Below are positions 6,817 to 13,810 of a stretch of 36,213 nucleotides of DNA, piece by piece. Under the pieces are notes generated by a model, which saw nothing but the letters and a program-made list of their open reading frames with translations, was not told the origin of the DNA and searched no databases. Position numbers and translations under genes: made by a program. This DNA comes from Deltaproteobacteria bacterium (lineage in GTDB: Bacteria > Desulfobacterota > Deferrimicrobia > Deferrimicrobiales > Deferrimicrobiaceae), in contig JAKALO010000011.1 of the NCBI GenBank assembly GCA_021824125.1, positions 1-36,213 on the forward strand, given 5' to 3'. Every line of letters begins with the position of its first letter. The stretch's first letter is position 1.

Positions 6817-7379
6817 GAGGCACGGCCGACATCGTTCTCGCCGCCCTGGCGGAGGGCCCGGGATTTACGACGGCATGGGTCTCCAAGGCGACGGGCTTGA
6901 CCGGCAAGCAGGTCAGCGACGCCTGCGGCGTGCTGGCGCGGCGGGGATACCTCTCCTCCCGGGTGGCCGGCCGGTACCGGGTGACGGACGCCGGACGTGA
7001 GCTGCTCTCCGCCGGCGGGGCCATCAAGAGCGGGCACCCGGACGGACCCCGGGAGCGCCGGATCGCGCGTGGGAGCCTGCGGGAGCGCGTCTGGCGGGCG
7101 CTGGGGATGCTCCGGAAGGCGACGATCCCCGAACTGCTCTCGTTCGCCGCGGCGGGGCAGGAGAAGGCGGCCAACAACAACATCCGCAAATACCTCCTCG
7201 CGCTGGAGAAGTCCGGGCACGTCGTCCGGGACGCTCGGCGCGTTCCCGGCACCGCACCGACGAGCAACGGGTACGCGCTTTTCGTCCTGGTCGAGAAGAC
7301 GGGGCCGCGGGCGCCCGTCTACAGCAACCGCAAAGGGCACGTATACGACCCGAACACGCAAAAGGAGATCCCCCTGTGA
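6813..7379 (+). CDS. Winged-helix protein of the early operon
   Basis: A 188-residue protein. Two apparent winged-helix units can be seen: residues about 5-55 (VLAALAEGPGFTTAWVSKATGLTGKQVSDACGVLARRGYL, followed by RYRVTDAGRELL) and about 85-140 (VWRALGMLRKATIPELLSFA...NNIRKYLLALEKSGHVV). This arrangement suggests a DNA-binding regulator or a replication accessory protein. It is coupled to B by a GTGA overlap and to the next gene by another. Such proteins follow B in many transposable phages, but I know of no assigned role. Confidence 0.75.
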   Translation: MRGTADIVLAALAEGPGFTTAWVSKATGLTGKQVSDACGVLARRGYLSSRVAGRYRVTDAGRELLSAGGAIKSGHPDGPRERRIARGSLRERVWRALGMLRKATIPELLSFAAAGQEKAANNNIRKYLLALEKSGHVVRDARRVPGTAPTSNGYALFVLVEKTGPRAPVYSNRKGHVYDPNTQKEIPL

Positions 7380-7705
7380 ACTGGATCGATCTGCTCGCAT
7401 TGGCCGTTACGGAGCGCGGATCGGCGCGCGTCGCGAAGGAGATAGGCCTGTCCAGAACGACCGTACATATGGCGCTCAAAGGCACGTACAACGCCGACAC
7501 GAAGAACATCGAGCAGAAGGTGCTCGAAGCGTACGGGAAGACGGTTTGTCCCTTCTTAGGCCGGGTCCTGGACGGCCCCGAATGCCGCGCGTACCGGGAG
7601 CGGCCGGTGCCGATGAGCCACTACCAGGAAATTCAGCACTGGCAGACCTGCCAGAAGTGCGACGCACCGGTCTTCCCGGACACACCCGTCACGGACGAGG
7701 AATAA
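7376..7705 (+). CDS. Small HTH + zinc-ribbon early protein
   Basis: A 109-residue protein starting at GTG 7376 (AAAGGAG site). Residues about 12-45 form a Cro/LacI-like HTH (GSARVAKEIGLSRTTVHMALKG). The C-terminal half has cysteines at CPFLGRVLDGPEC and CQKC, suggesting a small metal-binding ribbon. The same two-part design is seen in many Mu-like phage early regions. The target is unknown; a role in early transcription control is inference. Confidence 0.75.
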   Translation: MNWIDLLALAVTERGSARVAKEIGLSRTTVHMALKGTYNADTKNIEQKVLEAYGKTVCPFLGRVLDGPECRAYRERPVPMSHYQEIQHWQTCQKCDAPVFPDTPVTDEE

Positions 7706-7726
7706 CGAAAAGGAGAGGAGCAGGGC

Positions 7727-8323
7727 ATGGCGACGAAAACGGCAAGGATCAAGCAGGAGGCGGTGAAGTTCCCGGTACCACAGACTCACGACCAGGTCGT
7801 GGAGGCGATCGCGGAGATCGGCCGCCGGCAGCGGGAGCGCGAGCGGATCAAGGCGGACATGAACGACAAGATGGCCGCGATCAAGGAACGGTTCGAGGAG
7901 GACGCCCGGCCGCACGGGGAGGCGATCCAGGCGATCCTCGACGGCGTGCAGACCTACTGCGAGGCGCATCGGGACGAGCTCACCAAGGAGGGGAAGATCA
8001 AGAGCGCAAACCTCTCCAGCGGGGAAGTCGGCTGGCGGATGTCGAACCCGAAGGTGGTCCTGAAAAACGCGGAGAAGGCGATCAAGGCGCTCAAAGAAGC
8101 CTTTCTCACCCGGTTCATCCGGCAGAAGGAAGAGGTGAACAAGGAGGAGATCCTGTCCGCCCGGGCGCTGGCGGCCGTCAAGGGGACCGACGAGAAGAAC
8201 GAAGAGGTGATCCAGGCCGCCCAGGCGATGGTCGCCCTCAAGGGGATCAAGGAGATCCGGATCGAGCAGGACGAGAACTTCTTCGTGAAGCCCTTCGAGA
8301 CCGATCTCGAAGAGATCGCCTGA
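7727..8323 (+). CDS. gam: Gam host-nuclease inhibitor
   Basis: A 198-residue Mu Gam family protein. Gam is a Ku-like dimer that binds double-stranded DNA ends and shields them from exonucleases such as RecBCD. The N-terminal coiled coil (ERIKADMNDKMAAIKERFEED) and the following SSGEVGWRMSNPKVVLKN segment are typical of the family. Length is close to Mu Gam (174). ATG 7727 follows GGAGAGGAG. It lies between the HTH/zinc protein and GemA, as expected for the early replication set. Confidence 0.9.
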   Translation: MATKTARIKQEAVKFPVPQTHDQVVEAIAEIGRRQRERERIKADMNDKMAAIKERFEEDARPHGEAIQAILDGVQTYCEAHRDELTKEGKIKSANLSSGEVGWRMSNPKVVLKNAEKAIKALKEAFLTRFIRQKEEVNKEEILSARALAAVKGTDEKNEEVIQAAQAMVALKGIKEIRIEQDENFFVKPFETDLEEIA

Positions 8324-8338
8324 AAAGGAGGGGGACCG

Positions 8339-8644
8339 ATGAGCGCCGTGGCTTGCCTCTGCGTACCCGACGACGCGTTCCCGTACGCCGAGCCGGTGGA
8401 CGTCTGCAACTGCTGCCGCCGGCGGTTTTACCGGTTCGAGCAGGTCTATCCGCACGTAATCGGCGTCCAGCGGGATCTCCAGGATGAGCCGCGGCTGGTC
8501 CTGTATATCTGCCCTCGCTGCGGATCCACCCAGGCCGTCCTTTGGGCGGAGGCTTCTTCCGAGATGCAGGACGTCGCGGAGAACGTCGAGCTGCTGGCGG
8601 CGATGATCGTGGCGGAAACGCCCGCCGTCGGGCCGGAGGCGTAA
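8339..8644 (+). CDS. Small cysteine-rich protein
   Basis: A 101-residue protein. Pairs CNCC (residues about 23-26) and CPRC (about 58-61) make a four-cysteine zinc ribbon likely. The C-terminus is an acidic helix. ATG 8339 follows AAAAGGAGG. It sits between gam and gemA in the early operon. The family and function are not recognised. Confidence 0.7.
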   Translation: MSAVACLCVPDDAFPYAEPVDVCNCCRRRFYRFEQVYPHVIGVQRDLQDEPRLVLYICPRCGSTQAVLWAEASSEMQDVAENVELLAAMIVAETPAVGPEA

Positions 8645-8648
8645 CGGA

Positions 8649-9065
8649 ATGGGCGCGGCCAACGCTTTTGATTCCCGCAACCGCGACCTGGCGGCGATCC
8701 ACGTGGCAAAGAAGATGCTCGGCCTGGACGACACCGCCTACCGGGAGATCGTCCTCCTGGTCACCGGCGCGTCTTCCGCGGCGGCGCTCTCCGAGGCGGA
8801 CCGCCACCGGCTGATCGAGCATTTCCGGAGGTTGGGGTTCGAGAAAAAGGGGGGAAGGCGCAACAACTCGGCCAACCCGCAACAGTCGAAGATCCGGTAC
8901 CTGTGGCGGGACCTGCACCGGGCCGGGGCGATCCGCGACAACTCGGACGCCGCCCTGGATTCGTACGTGCGGCGGATGACCGGGGCGGATTCGCTGCGGT
9001 TCCTGCTGCCGGATCAGGCGTGGCGGCTGATCGAGGCGATGAAGAAATGGCTGGCGAGGATCTGA
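8649..9065 (+). CDS. gemA: GemA-like (gp16) regulatory protein
   Basis: A 138-residue member of the DUF1018/GemA family. The pattern RNRDLAAIHVAKKMLGLDDTAYREIV and, later, QQSKIRYLWRDLHRAGAI...YVRRMTG is typical. In Mu, GemA affects host gene expression and DNA supercoiling during the lytic cycle. ATG 8649 closely follows the previous gene. It ends in TGATG, overlapping the Mor-family start, so the two are translationally coupled. Confidence 0.9.
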   Translation: MGAANAFDSRNRDLAAIHVAKKMLGLDDTAYREIVLLVTGASSAAALSEADRHRLIEHFRRLGFEKKGGRRNNSANPQQSKIRYLWRDLHRAGAIRDNSDAALDSYVRRMTGADSLRFLLPDQAWRLIEAMKKWLARI

Positions 9066-9415
9066 TGGAGAACTATCCCGAGGTCCTGCAAGACCTGGCC
9101 GATCAGATCGCCGAGCTGATGATGGAGCGCGGCGAGGGAGCGGAGGCCGCCGCGGAGATCGGGTTCAAGACGGCGGAGTTCCTGCGCGAGCACTGGGGCG
9201 GGCAGAAGATCTACATCCCCAAGGGCGTCACGTTCGCGGCCTCCCAGCGCGACATCGAGATCTACGGCCGCTTCCGGGGCGCCAACGCCCTGGACCTGTG
9301 CCGGGAATACGACATCACCAACACCCGGCTCTACCAGATCATCCACGCGGTGCGCAGGCTGCGGCGGCCGCCCGATCCGGAGCAGCCGGAACTGTTCAAG
9401 GAGGCGATGAAATGA
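9065..9415 (+). CDS. mor: Mor-family transcription activator
   Basis: A 116-residue Mor/C family activator. The N-terminal half is the dimerisation part (LQDLADQIAELMMERGEGAEAAAEIGFKTAEFLREHWGGQKIYIP), and the C-terminal HTH is ANALDLCREYDITNTRLYQIIHAVRR. In Mu, Mor activates the middle promoter and C the late promoters; both bind dyads at about -43 and recruit RNA polymerase. No second family member is seen here, so this one protein probably drives the late genes. Its likely targets are the paired elements at 12619 and 20401. ATG 9065 overlaps the gemA stop. Confidence 0.9.
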   Translation: MENYPEVLQDLADQIAELMMERGEGAEAAAEIGFKTAEFLREHWGGQKIYIPKGVTFAASQRDIEIYGRFRGANALDLCREYDITNTRLYQIIHAVRRLRRPPDPEQPELFKEAMK

Positions 9416-9582
9416 AAAAGATGGAGAAGGCGGAGAAGGTCGTTCTCGGCTGGTCGGCGGGCTCCGGGTTGGTCGCCTTTGGGATTTCCCGCATCTGGAA
9501 CGTTTCGTTCGGCAGCGCGGCGTTCGAGGTGCTGGTCGTGTGGGGGCTCACGATCATCCTGCTGAAGCTGTACGAGGAGTAA
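9412..9582 (+). CDS. Small two-segment membrane protein
   Basis: A 56-residue protein from ATG 9412, which overlaps the mor stop (ATGA) and follows GGAGG. After a basic start (MKKMEKAEK) it has a hydrophobic segment at about 10-25 and another at about 33-50 (FEVLVVWGLTIILLKLY). It is predicted to be an inner-membrane hairpin. The family is unknown. Confidence 0.6.
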   Translation: MKKMEKAEKVVLGWSAGSGLVAFGISRIWNVSFGSAAFEVLVVWGLTIILLKLYEE

Positions 9583-9591
9583 ATCGTCTTG

Positions 9592-10506
9592 ATGGCCTCC
9601 TGCCCGCATGAACAAGACGCGGTCAAGTGCATTGAAACCCGCCGGGAAAGGTTCCGTGCCGCCCGCCCCGACTTGCGGCCGTGGGAGTGCAATCCCTGCG
9701 AGTCCTGCAAGATCGGCCGCGACCGGGTCGAGGCGGGGGGAGTAGACCCAAACGAAAAGGATTACCTCAACGAAAAGCATGAGGTGGACTCGCACACTAC
9801 AAGGCCCGAGATTCGCGCGTGGCGGGAGCTCGGGAGGAAGGAGAAGGTGGCGGAACGGTTGCACAACGGTAGCAAATGTAATGCATTCCGCACTACAGCG
9901 ACGGGGTCGAAGCGGGAGGATAAGACCCCCAACGAAAATGATTACCACAACGAAAAGGAGGAGGCACAAGTGACGGTAAAAGATGGGAAGCGGGAACTCA
10001 TCCTGCAGGTCATCCAGAAAGCAAAGTGTGTCACTCGGGGGACCTTAGTCGGCGCTGTCGGACTTCCCAAGGCGGACGTGGAGCCGATCGCCAAGGCACT
10101 CGCATCGGAGGGATTCATCAAGATATGGCCCGGCACCAGGAGCGACTCTGTGATCTACACCATCCCGGATCATCCGAATCCCGTGGCGGCAAAACCCGTG
10201 TCGTCGAAAGCGGCTCTGCCGGCCGCACCGCGCGTCGTCAGTGAGCCGGCTGCCGCTACCCCCCCCTACAAGCCGCGTGCCAAGTCGGAGAAGCTGAAAT
10301 CGGCGGAGGGACGAACGAGCCCCGCAGGAGAGGCGTCGGCGCACGGGAGCCTCTTCGAGGTCGATCTGCGGTTCGTCGGGATCCTCCAGGAGCGAGCGGG
10401 GCGTTTGATGGGGGCGATCGCCTCGGAGAGCCCGATCGACGGCGAACTGCTCGACCTGTTCTGTCTCACGACCGACTGGCTGCGTGAGCGGAGGGCGACG
10501 GCATGA
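9592..10506 (+). CDS. Cys-cluster + winged-helix early protein
   Basis: An open frame of 304 residues from ATG 9592. The N-terminus has a cysteine cluster (CPHEQDAVKC and CNPCESC, residues 4-42). Residues about 50-125 are low-complexity and encoded partly by a 60-base duplicated DNA segment. From about 130 a winged helix follows (RELILQVIQKAKCVTRGTLVGAVGLPKADVEPIAKALASEGFI), then a Pro/Ala-rich linker and a C-terminal helix. GTG 9970 inside the frame has a stronger ribosome site (AAGGAGGAGG) and would give a 178-residue protein starting at the winged helix. So this may be two genes fused or read as one. Function unknown. Confidence 0.65.
   Translation: MASCPHEQDAVKCIETRRERFRAARPDLRPWECNPCESCKIGRDRVEAGGVDPNEKDYLNEKHEVDSHTTRPEIRAWRELGRKEKVAERLHNGSKCNAFRTTATGSKREDKTPNENDYHNEKEEAQVTVKDGKRELILQVIQKAKCVTRGTLVGAVGLPKADVEPIAKALASEGFIKIWPGTRSDSVIYTIPDHPNPVAAKPVSSKAALPAAPRVVSEPAAATPPYKPRAKSEKLKSAEGRTSPAGEASAHGSLFEVDLRFVGILQERAGRLMGAIASESPIDGELLDLFCLTTDWLRERRATA
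9725..9964 (+). repeat. Imperfect 60-base direct duplication
   Basis: Bases 9725-9784 and 9904-9964 are similar over about 60 positions: both begin GGGTCGA(G/A)GCGGG and share AACGAAAA(G/T)GATTACC(T/A)CAACGAAAAG. One extra C in the second copy shifts the frame, so only the second half is read as similar protein (PNEKDYLNEK and PNENDYHNEK). The duplication thus looks like a DNA-level event rather than a conserved protein repeat. Confidence 0.65.
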
Positions 10507-11087
10507 CCGACAAACAAACGGAAGTGGAAACGGAAGTCTATCTGTGGAACAGGACCTACCCCATCGGCATGCCGGTGACAGTGACCCTGGACAACGGGGA
10601 GAAGATGTTGACCTACACACGTTCGCTCGCATGGGAAGTCTGTGGCCAGGCGGTGATCCTTCTGAAAGGCATCATCGGCGGCTACCGCTTAAGCCGCGTT
10701 CGGGTGGTCGAGGAGAAGATGGAGTTTTTCGATGCGGTCTATTCGGACGTGACGATGAAGGAAGAAGACAAGATCTACTGGCTGTACAAGTCGTGCCAGC
10801 ACCTCACATCCCAGCTGCAGAAGGAGGAATCGATGGAAGGACTTACCGAAGGAAGGATGGTTCATTTCGTGATGCAGGACGGTGAGCATCGTGCGGCCGT
10901 CGTCGCCCGGGTGTGGCGGCCACAGACGCCGGAACGTCCGGGCTACTGCAACCTCACAGTCTTCACCGACTGGGGCAACGACGGCCCGGGCAACGATACC
11001 GGCTTCCGGCGGGAGACCTCGATCCTCTACTCGGAGGCCAAGGAGCCGAATACCTGGCACTGGATCGAGCGGGAGGGGGGGCAATGA
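10503..11087 (+). CDS. Early hypothetical protein, possible two-part fusion
   Basis: A 194-residue protein overlapping the previous stop at ATG 10503. Residues 1-115 are a compact unit with a beta-rich opening (YPIGMPVTVTLDNGEKM). The second part begins at an internal ATG (10833, MEGLTEGRMVHFVMQDG) preceded by AAGGAGGAATCG. It resembles a stand-alone small phage protein of the type EGR-VH-V-G-HR-A-VVRVW...NLTVFTD. Internal initiation could therefore produce a second, 84-residue product. It ends overlapping the next ATG. Function unknown. Confidence 0.7.
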   Translation: MTDKQTEVETEVYLWNRTYPIGMPVTVTLDNGEKMLTYTRSLAWEVCGQAVILLKGIIGGYRLSRVRVVEEKMEFFDAVYSDVTMKEEDKIYWLYKSCQHLTSQLQKEESMEGLTEGRMVHFVMQDGEHRAAVVARVWRPQTPERPGYCNLTVFTDWGNDGPGNDTGFRRETSILYSEAKEPNTWHWIEREGGQ

Positions 11088-11422
11088 AGATCACCGAGAT
11101 CGTCGTCTCCGCGGGCCGGACCTTCAACCATCCCTACGAGCAGTTCTCCAACCTGCGTCCCCAGGTCACGCTCAAGGCGACCATCGAGGGCGAGGATGAT
11201 CCGCTGGCCGCCGCGAAGGAGTTGCAGGGCAAGGCGGAGGCGCTGGTGGAAGACCACAAGCGGAGCATGCTCCAGACGCTCCACGAACTCCACCACCTCT
11301 CGATGGCCAAGCAGGAAGTGTACGACGTCGAGAGGAAACTGGCGAATCTCAACGATCGCCTCACCGAGCTGCGCAAGGAGAACCCGCAGTTGGTTCTCGA
11401 GCTTGGAGGAGGCGCGTCATGA
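11084..11422 (+). CDS. Small coiled-coil protein
   Basis: A 112-residue protein, ATG 11084 overlapping the previous stop and preceded by GGGAGGGGGG. After a short beta-like N-terminus (MKITEIVVSAGRTFNHPYEQFSNLRPQVTLKATIEG), residues about 45-105 form a long charged helix (VYDVERKLANLNDRLTELRKEN), likely a coiled coil. The opening resembles other phage proteins annotated only as hypothetical. Function unknown. Confidence 0.7.
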   Translation: MKITEIVVSAGRTFNHPYEQFSNLRPQVTLKATIEGEDDPLAAAKELQGKAEALVEDHKRSMLQTLHELHHLSMAKQEVYDVERKLANLNDRLTELRKENPQLVLELGGGAS

Positions 11423-11808
11423 AATGGGAGTATCTACACCCCGCCGACCGGCCCGTCGTGGACGGCCTGGAAAAGCATGAGATCGTCTACGCGAAGGACC
11501 AGCCGGAGTACATCCCGCTTCGATGCCTCCGGGCCAACACCGGGATGAGGGAGGTGCTGTCCCGGTGGACCCTCACGCCGGAGCAGCGGAAGATGGTCGC
11601 GGAAGGCGCGGATATCTTCCTCGAACTCAGCACGTTCGGCGACCCCCTCCAGCCGATACGGATCACCGTCTCGGCGGATCCCGAACCGTGGTTCTTCGAG
11701 CAGCGCATGAAGCTCCAGCTCGCTTGCGGGTGCTTCGGTACATGCAAGAGCCCTGAGCGGCCGCATGACGCGGATATTCCCGCGCCCGCTTTCCCGCACG
11801 GAGGATAG
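11419..11808 (+). CDS. Early hypothetical protein
   Basis: A 129-residue protein. ATG 11419 overlaps the previous stop and follows GGAGGAGG. It has mixed composition with a cysteine pair near the end (LACGCFGTCKS) and no motif I recognise. Codon use matches its neighbours, which supports expression as part of the early/middle operon. Confidence 0.65.
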   Translation: MKWEYLHPADRPVVDGLEKHEIVYAKDQPEYIPLRCLRANTGMREVLSRWTLTPEQRKMVAEGADIFLELSTFGDPLQPIRITVSADPEPWFFEQRMKLQLACGCFGTCKSPERPHDADIPAPAFPHGG

Positions 11809-11813
11809 AGGTG

Positions 11814-12149
11814 ATGGATCATACACCGGGGCCGTGGAGAATTTGCGGGGGCGGGCGGAAGGACTGGATCCGGATCGATGCGGGGGCGGTCAAGCCGGAT
11901 GGGGATCCTGATTCAGAACTCGGCGGGGAAACCCTATTCTACACCAACGAATTGAACTTAATGAACCCGGAAGCGAAACGCAAGGTGATCTCCTATTACC
12001 GTCTTGCGGCCGCCGCGCCGGAGCTGCTTGAAGCCGCAGAGGACGTGCTCGAGCAGTACAGGAAGTCCATCGTTCCGATCGGCCCGGACCTGTCAGATTC
12101 CATCAGGGTGTTCCTGGCCAACGCCGTCAGGAAGGCGAGGCGGGCATGA
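11814..12149 (+). CDS. Early hypothetical protein (TPGPW type)
   Basis: A 111-residue protein from ATG 11814 (GTG 11811 is also possible; GGAGG at 11800-11804 serves either). It shows the opening DHTPGPWRI and the segment RLAAAAPELLEAAEDVL, a combination found in many short phage proteins of unknown role. It overlaps the next small gene by 4 bases. Confidence 0.7.
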   Translation: MDHTPGPWRICGGGRKDWIRIDAGAVKPDGDPDSELGGETLFYTNELNLMNPEAKRKVISYYRLAAAAPELLEAAEDVLEQYRKSIVPIGPDLSDSIRVFLANAVRKARRA

Positions 12150-12286
12150 CGAAGGTATTCCCGATCGCCCTCGTCGTGCTCAACGGATGCGCGGCCGTCG
12201 TCTATGCCGCGCAGGGGCCGGACAGTTTGCGGAAGGCCGTCTTCTATTTGGCTTCCGCGGTGATCATCTCTGTAGTGACTTGGTGA
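12146..12286 (+). CDS. 46-residue membrane peptide
   Basis: ATG 12146 overlaps the previous stop (ATGA) and opens a 46-codon frame. It has two hydrophobic segments (VFPIALVVLNGCAAVVYAA and AVFYLASAVIISVVTW) separated by a short polar turn. It is likely an inner-membrane hairpin. Coupling to the previous gene and the natural composition support it despite its size. Function unknown. Confidence 0.5.
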   Translation: MTKVFPIALVVLNGCAAVVYAAQGPDSLRKAVFYLASAVIISVVTW

Positions 12287-12297
12287 AGAAGGCCGAA

Positions 12298-12333
12298 ACG
12301 GGGGCACCCGCCCCCGTCTGCCGGTTAGACCGG
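12298..12333 (+). terminator. Strong hairpin after the early/middle genes
   Basis: ACGGGGGC (12298-12305) pairs perfectly with GCCCCCGT (12310-12317) over an ACCC loop, and a second small stem CCGGT-TAG-ACCGG follows at 12321-12333. There is no T-run, so it is not a standard intrinsic terminator. It may slow or partly end early transcription, or protect mRNA. Confidence 0.35.
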
Positions 12334-12352
12334 CACTGAGGAGGCCGACATC

Positions 12353-12583
12353 GTGAAACCCTCCGCCGCCCGGGTCTTCGAGTATCTGAGGAGCAATATG
12401 GACCGCTAAGTCCCGGCGATGGAATTGCTGAACAACCTCCGCATGATCGATTACCGGTCGAGGATATCCGAGATCAACCGGGAATTCCGTTCGCGCGGAA
12501 GCCTCTCCCGCGTGGTCTCGCGGCGAATCCCCGGCCGCACGACGAACGCCTACCGGCTGGTGCTGTTCGAGACGACGCTTTAG
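12353..12583 (+). pseudogene. Small winged-helix gene with an internal stop
   Basis: GTG 12353 follows GAGGAGG and opens a 76-codon frame interrupted by one in-frame TAA at 12407-12409, after 18 residues (...LRSNMDR*). Read through, the protein has the form of small phage winged-helix proteins: KPSAARVFEYLRS, then MELLNNLRMIDYRSRISEINREFRSRG, then TNAYRLVLFE. The frame remains otherwise open and natural to TAG 12581. Hence a nonsense mutation, recoding, or restart downstream (ATG 12419, PAMELLNN) are all possible. A sequencing error cannot be excluded. Confidence 0.6.
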
Positions 12584-12610
12584 CGCCCCTTTTTCCCTCC
12601 CTCCCCCGTA

Positions 12611-12660
12611 CATTTCCCCAAATCTTTGGGGCTATTTACTCCGGGATATTTCCTACGGTG
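12611..12660 (+). promoter_or_regulatory. Putative late promoter before the lysis genes (Plys-like)
   Basis: The dyad CCCCAAA-TC-TTTGGGG (12616-12631) contains CAAATCTTTGGGG (12619-12631), a 13-mer found again at 20401. TACGGT at 12654-12659 may be the -10; it starts 35 bases after the 13-mer begins, as at the second site. The -35 position is poor (GCTATT), as expected for an activator-dependent promoter. The dyad centre would fall at about -43, where Mor/C-family activators bind in Mu. Location just before the lysis genes matches Mu Plys. The assignment is inference from repetition and position. Confidence 0.6.
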
Positions 12661-12666
12661 GCAAGG

Positions 12667-12691
12667 AGTGGCTGGCCCGAGGCCAGCCACT
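12667..12691 (+). other. Perfect 11-bp hairpin in the lysis leader
   Basis: AGTGGCTGGCC (12667-12677) pairs with GGCCAGCCACT (12681-12691) over a CGA loop, directly before the GGAGG (12696-12700) of the endolysin. If the predicted promoter is right, transcription starts at about 12666 and this stem is the very 5' end of the late mRNA. It could stabilise the message or tune endolysin translation. Confidence 0.6.
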
Positions 12692-12706
12692 CTCCGGAGG
12701 AAATGT

Positions 12707-13249
12707 ATGGACCCGCAGAACATCATCATCCACCACTCCGCCACGAAGGACGGCGTCAATAACGACTGGGACGCCATTCGCCGCTACCACATGTCGTGGC
12801 GGTACCAGGGGAGGATCCTCACCCCCGAGGAAGGCCAGGAGCACCTCGACAAGGGCGTAAAGGGCGTCGAGCGTCCGGACCGGGAGATCGGCTACCACCG
12901 GGGCTTCGAGCGCATCGGCACGACGCTCGTCCTTCGGGAAGGCCGTGCGATCGGCGATACCGGCGCGCACTGCCGCGAGCTCCACATGAACCTCAAATCC
13001 ATCGGGTACTGCATCGTGGGCAACTTCGACCTGGCGCCGCCGGATCTGGAACTTTTGAAGTTCGTGGCAGCGCAGGCCAAGAAGGACGTCGAGGCGTACG
13101 GGATCCCGGTCCAGGCGATCCGCGGCCATCGGGAGATCGGAAGCGACGCCGGCTTCGACTGGCGGAAAGGGCAATACAAGAGCTGTCCCGGGAAATATTT
13201 CCCGATGGACACGCTCCGCCAGTTCGTCGGCGGCACGTTGCCTGCGTGA
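12707..13249 (+). CDS. Endolysin, N-acetylmuramoyl-L-alanine amidase
   Basis: A 180-residue Amidase_2 (T7 lysozyme type) enzyme that cleaves the amide bond between MurNAc and the stem peptide. Zinc ligands are predicted at His9 (IIIHHSATKDG), His141 (RGHREIG) and Cys160 (KSCPGKYF). There is no signal peptide, so it needs the holin to reach the wall. ATG 12707 is chosen because GGAGG lies 6 bases upstream and the conserved domain starts at once. The first late gene after the putative Plys-type promoter. Confidence 0.92.
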   Translation: MDPQNIIIHHSATKDGVNNDWDAIRRYHMSWRYQGRILTPEEGQEHLDKGVKGVERPDREIGYHRGFERIGTTLVLREGRAIGDTGAHCRELHMNLKSIGYCIVGNFDLAPPDLELLKFVAAQAKKDVEAYGIPVQAIRGHREIGSDAGFDWRKGQYKSCPGKYFPMDTLRQFVGGTLPA

Positions 13250-13683
13250 TCGACGGCCTGTGCTGGCCGGGGTTTGCGGCCTGGGAGCCGCCGTACATGA
13301 AAGAAGAAGTCTGCCGGATGTGCCGGCGGATTCACGACGGATGCCCGAAGGGGGAAGCCGATGAAAAAGAATCGCTGGTCGTTCGAAGCCCTGATCCTTC
13401 TCCTCGCACTCCTGACACTCACGATCGTCAAGGTTCTTCCGGCAAGCGCGCAGGAGGATCTCGTCAATCAGCTAATGCCCCAGAACTGGGACGACTGGGC
13501 GGTGGTGATGCTGACGATCGGCGTGGTGCAGTTGCTAAAGATGCTCCTTCCCAGTCCCGACGGGGTTCCGCGGTGGGCGGCCGTCGTGACGGACCGGATC
13601 AACCGCGTGATGCCGTACATTCCGATCGCGATCGCCGCGGCGCTGTACGTCCTGTGGCAGCGCAGCGCCGTCGTTCTGGGTGA
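13246..13683 (+). CDS. Doubtful overlapping frame after the endolysin
   Basis: GTG 13246 overlaps the endolysin stop (GTGA), the usual sign of coupling. The first 38 residues look natural and carry a CRMCRRIHDGC metal-knuckle-like cluster. After about 13360 the frame overlaps the holin candidate and becomes Arg/Gly/Asp-rich, like a shadow. Either a short gene has lost its own end or only its beginning is meaningful. The 111 bases between 13249 and 13361 hold nothing else. Confidence 0.25.
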   Translation: MIDGLCWPGFAAWEPPYMKEEVCRMCRRIHDGCPKGEADEKESLVVRSPDPSPRTPDTHDRQGSSGKRAGGSRQSANAPELGRLGGGDADDRRGAVAKDAPSQSRRGSAVGGRRDGPDQPRDAVHSDRDRRGAVRPVAAQRRRSG

Positions 13684-13798
13684 AGACGGCCCTCTTCCCA
13701 CCGCGCCCATCGGGCAACTGATCGAGCACGGGGCGGTGCTTGGGATCTACGCGGCGTATCTCTACCGGGCAGGCAAAGTCACGATCTTCGGAGCGTAA
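13361..13798 (+). CDS. Multi-pass membrane protein, holin candidate
   Basis: A 145-residue protein with a signal-like N-terminal segment (about 9-30, ending ASA-QE) and hydrophobic segments at about 46-63, 85-101 and 119-136. It lies between the endolysin and the spanin pair, which is where a holin is expected. ATG 13361 follows AAGGGGGAA. It is larger than most holins and matches no family I can name, so the role rests on position and topology. It may be an antiholin or a pinholin partner of the product at 14473. Confidence 0.65.
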   Translation: MKKNRWSFEALILLLALLTLTIVKVLPASAQEDLVNQLMPQNWDDWAVVMLTIGVVQLLKMLLPSPDGVPRWAAVVTDRINRVMPYIPIAIAAALYVLWQRSAVVLGEDGPLPTAPIGQLIEHGAVLGIYAAYLYRAGKVTIFGA

Positions 13799-13810
13799 GG
13801 GAGGCATCGC

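Noticed and set aside
9474-9500. CTTTGGGATTTCCC, similar to part of the late-promoter element, after the mor gene
   Set aside because: Only part of the 13-mer matches, it lies inside a coding sequence, and the TA(C/G)GGTG partner is missing at the right offset. A middle promoter here is possible but unsupported.
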